From NCBI GenBank assembly GCA_029204225.1, contig MU836257.1, positions 1 to 31,368 on the forward strand: a DNA stretch of 31,368 nucleotides. Reading direction: 5' to 3'. The DNA comes from Diphasiastrum complanatum. Lineage: Eukaryota > Streptophyta > Lycopodiopsida > Lycopodiales > Lycopodiaceae. The first letter of the stretch is position 1. Every line of letters starts with the position of its first letter. Below are positions 28,197 to 31,368 of this stretch, piece by piece. The translations under genes and the position numbers were made by a program. Below the pieces are notes generated by a model. That model saw only the letters and a list, made by a program, of their open reading frames with translations. It was not told where the DNA came from and did no database searches.

Positions 28197-30135
28197 GGTG
28201 CCTCTACCTTACCGTGATTGTTGATGAAGAGAAGGCTTGTGAATGTTTCCCTGAAGAGTAATCGTAATGAACGATATTGCAAACAAAGGTAAGGATACTA
28301 TCGGTACCTTGTGCGATGGTAACTCTCTGTTAAAGGAGGATATATGCTAAGCTTTATGGCGTAGAATGAATGCTCATAGTTTGCTGTGATTACCTTTGTG
28401 TAATAGCAAGTTCTGGCCTACAAACTTTTGGTTGGATACTTCTACAGTCAAGCGCTGACTCAAGGAGCGGAAGTGGGCCTTTTCACAGGTATTACACCCA
28501 CCCTTTCTATACTTATAATAGATGCTGGACATCGAGCTAGCATATGATAAATTATCACATTTTTGTACAAAAATGATATGGAAGTGGTCGCTGGGCCAGC
28601 GCCCCTCTTTGATGGAAGATTTGGCCGCTGGCCAGCGCTTTTTTGTGGTCAAGAATCGCAATACCATATGCGCGATTTAGTATAGCTTTATGTATGAGCA
28701 TTGCTCCACACATTTTTCAGTATAAAAGGCCATCAGAAATGCGATTGGAGCGCTGTCCCTCCAAATGGTTTCCGGAAAAACCAGAAGGTACTAGCATAAA
28801 TGTGGATGATATGACTTCCCCCTCCATATTGCTACACTCGTTTGGTTGTAGCTTGCTACATATGATGGCCTCCAGGTGTATGCTTGTTTAGTATGATAGA
28901 AATTGTGATGCTATCTACCTTTGATAAGTAGTATGATTATGGTTGTGATTACGAGAATGAAGCAATATAAAGAATGCTTGGTATGCCTATGATACTCATG
29001 CGAAGGCGTGATTACAATAACTAATAATTTGTACTATGGTGGGTCTGGTAAAGAATGGAATGCTCACGAAGAGTAGATTGCTACGTTATAAATCTTCGGG
29101 AAAGCAAGTAACTGACTATTGGTGAAGACTCTATGAGGTTTAAATAATACGTCCTACATTCTGATTAATATAAAGTACACTTGACCACATCACTGAAAGC
29201 GAAATGGACAGTACTTAACCCAATGCTTTCGGTTTTGAATGCTTTTAGCAGTAGGTGATTCGTTTAAGGAGCGGAAGATGGATAGTTCGCCAAGAATGAC
29301 TTCACCTCTCATTCAGGTACGATGCCGTATGGAATATCACCGACACGGTGGGTTAGCCTAACTCATTACTTACGGTCACAAGTCATGCATGCATGATAAA
29401 ACTACACAGCATTGCTTATAATGGTTTTTAAGTAGTAAATCTAGAATGTTGACATGGTGTTTGAGTTATCGCATGTTTTTTTTTCCTGCATTCAAAATCG
29501 GTTGCTATAAGTAATGTCACGTACTCATACGGAGCTCGACTATGGTACACTTGAATGGCATGGAATTGGCAAAGATGTTCAGTGCTTGGACTCTCTAGAA
29601 ATGTGTTATGGGAAATCCATGGGGCTAGTATAGCACAAAGTTGCTCTAGTACCCCAACGTTGTGGCCATTGTCAAGTCTCTGTTCGTCTGCGTAATGAAA
29701 GATAGCTGCTCTACACGTAGAAGGTATATGTGAACCTAATACATTCTTTTTGCTTTTTATTGATCAATATGGCTTTGCCCTGATACGGCATCGTTAAAGG
29801 GCAAAATGTATTGCTAAGTTATGATTTGCATAATTGGGGAGATCGGACATACCTTTCTAATTGCAATTAAGCTGATAAGTAGTGAATCTTGTTTCGGACA
29901 TGGATGACAACTGATGCTCAGCTATGACACTTGTCTTCCCTCATGCGACTAACTTGTGCGGTTTTGTTGTGTGGGATGGTGGCAGGTAAAGCTGGGTGTC
30001 TTAAAACTTGCTTCGCTTTATGGTACTATGTACTATTAAACTTATATAGCATTGTTATTACCTGTTATGCTATAAATTGAAGGGTGCAAAGGGTTTGGTC
30101 TTAATTTGTCAAGAAGGGACTATGTGAAATCTTGT
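28197..30135. other. Gene-free interval with palindromes and a repeated 12-mer
   Basis: No coding region is supported. AAGGAGCGGAAG occurs at 28462-28473 and 29266-29277, each in a weakly similar context and each followed within 20-50 bases by CAGGTA. Palindromes CGCTGGGCCAGCG (28589-28601) and CGCTGGCCAGCG (28626-28637) lie close together. The interval could be a long LTR or an untranslated transcript; neither is shown. Confidence 0.4.
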
Positions 30136-30173
30136 TACTCTCTCTCTTCTCTCTCTCTCTCTCTCTCTCTCTA

Positions 30174-30204
<31 letters not shown>

Positions 30205-30210
30205 TCCTCT
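30136..30210. repeat. (CT)n microsatellite, interrupted
   Basis: CT tract broken by TCTTCT, TACTCTTCT and TTCC. Third CT tract within 2.6 kb. Confidence 0.95.
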
Positions 30211-31300
30211 CTTAAGCTCTATGCCCTCTTTCTTAGAAATGGAGCTCCTAATAAAAACACCCTGAACACTTGGACCTTTAAAGAAGTGTTTACATATGCT
30301 CATGCAATTTTGGCCTCTTGGACAATAGTAGCATATTTTGATATATTTAACTTTTGATGCAACAAATTACATCATTAATGTTGACTTAATATGTCAAAGC
30401 ATCTTTGTGCTATAAGCATAAATGAGGGTTTTATTAGCTTTATGGTCTCAATCCAAAGTGTAAAAACAAATATATCAATTTATTCTCAAAACTTGATTCA
30501 AGATTGGAGATAGTTGTACTTTTAGCACAAGCAATAATGAAGGCACTATGACATCAAATAATGGAGACATATGATTTCCCAATATTTTAGAATATTATGG
30601 GGCCTTAAAGTAAAAAACATAGTGAGGAAGCTATAGGGTTGAGCAACGCATGGCATGATCTTTAGTCGTAAACTTTAATTGACCTACCTTTTTCACAATT
30701 ATTGCTGAACAGACCTTGCATCATGCTAGTTTAGACAAATTTTCTTTTAATGAATTTCTCTACAAGGTCTAGTGTTGATCTCTAAATTTTTTGCATGCCT
30801 AAGACCTGTTAAAAATTTACACAATTCTAGCTTAAACTAGTTTGATGTATTTTGTCTTCTACCATGATGAGGTGGCTTTGAAACGTGGACTTGATGCTTA
30901 GACTGTCTGGATTCTTCTCTCCCTATCGATGCAACTTTGATAGCATGTCCTAAGTGTAAGTAACAAAGTATTGATTGTCACTGAATTGTCATAGCCACCA
31001 CACCAACACCACAAAGGAGGAGAAATAGAATTCCAAGCTTGCATCCTTACACAATCTAGGATAAATCTTACTTAGGACAATCACCAAATACTCTCCTAAG
31101 TTCAATGACTATAGGTCAAAATACTAAAATTATCGAAGAAATTTATAGTACAACTTAAGAGGGTTAAATGAGCATCATTATTCTAAACATATGTTGTCAC
31201 ATAATGAGATTGTGTTATTGGCATATGTAAGGAATTGGCATATGATTATTTCATCATAGTGTCTTGTAGAAATCCACATCTTGCTTGTTGCTTGTTCTGC
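30211..31300. other. No recognised gene
   Basis: AT-rich sequence with only short frames; no transposon motif, RNA gene or strong repeat seen. Confidence 0.4.

Positions 31301-31348
<48 letters not shown>
31301..31348. repeat. (AT)n microsatellite
   Basis: AT/TA dinucleotide tract with short interruptions near the right end of the window. Confidence 0.97.
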
Positions 31349-31368
31349 CGGTTGTACTAAAATTAAAC

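Overview
The window looks like repeat-rich, AT-rich nuclear DNA of a land plant. Three things support this. Split exons of a nuclear gene for plastid ribosomal protein S10 lie on the + strand. Plant-type Ty1/copia and Ty3/gypsy retrotransposon remains fill much of the rest. Long (CT)n and (AT)n tracts and long gene-free stretches complete the picture. The 5.6 kb intron packed with transposon debris would suit a large-genome plant (fern, lycophyte or gymnosperm), but the sequence alone does not settle the lineage. There are no operons, rRNA, tRNA or CRISPR arrays.

Layout. 1-4.2 kb: minus-strand remains of a Ty3/gypsy-like element, with a probable LTR end at the left edge, a decayed internal part with coiled-coil fragments, and a gag pseudogene with three zinc-finger-like motifs. 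4.4-14.5 kb: a decayed minus-strand Ty1/copia element (gag, protease, integrase, RT, RNase H). Its RNase H codons are split by a young element at 5230-10787. That inner element has 644/645 bp LTRs that differ at only two positions, a perfect 5 bp target duplication (GGAAG), a tRNA-Met-type primer site and a polypurine tract. It encodes a copia-type gag but no protease, integrase or RT. About 2.5 kb of long unrecognised reading frames replaces pol, so it is a gag-carrying non-autonomous element.

15.7-22.5 kb (+): the S10 gene, with a transit-peptide exon, a second exon ending in a plausible transit cleavage region, and a last exon holding the whole S10 domain. The last exon contains a 16-codon stretch in the wrong frame, and exon 1 needs one frame change. 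It is therefore a recently damaged gene or carries base-level sequence errors. Its large second intron holds a candidate DNA transposon (about 17.2-19.3 kb, GGTTC/GAACC hairpins at one edge, a decayed minus-strand frame inside) and a + strand Ty3/gypsy RT-RNase H-integrase fragment (19.6-20.6 kb).

22.6-31.4 kb: mostly no recognisable genes. The exception is a broken + strand reverse transcriptase at 26.4-27.5 kb that looks Penelope-like (GIPMG..CSP, YIDD). Three CT microsatellites, a GA/poly-G tract and an AT tract follow. The 28.2-30.1 kb interval holds palindromes and a repeated 12-mer but no gene I can name.

The most unusual items are the pol-less inner element with its unknown frames and 21 bp minisatellite, the Penelope-like RT in a plant, the paired frame changes in S10, and the triple-zinc-motif gag.
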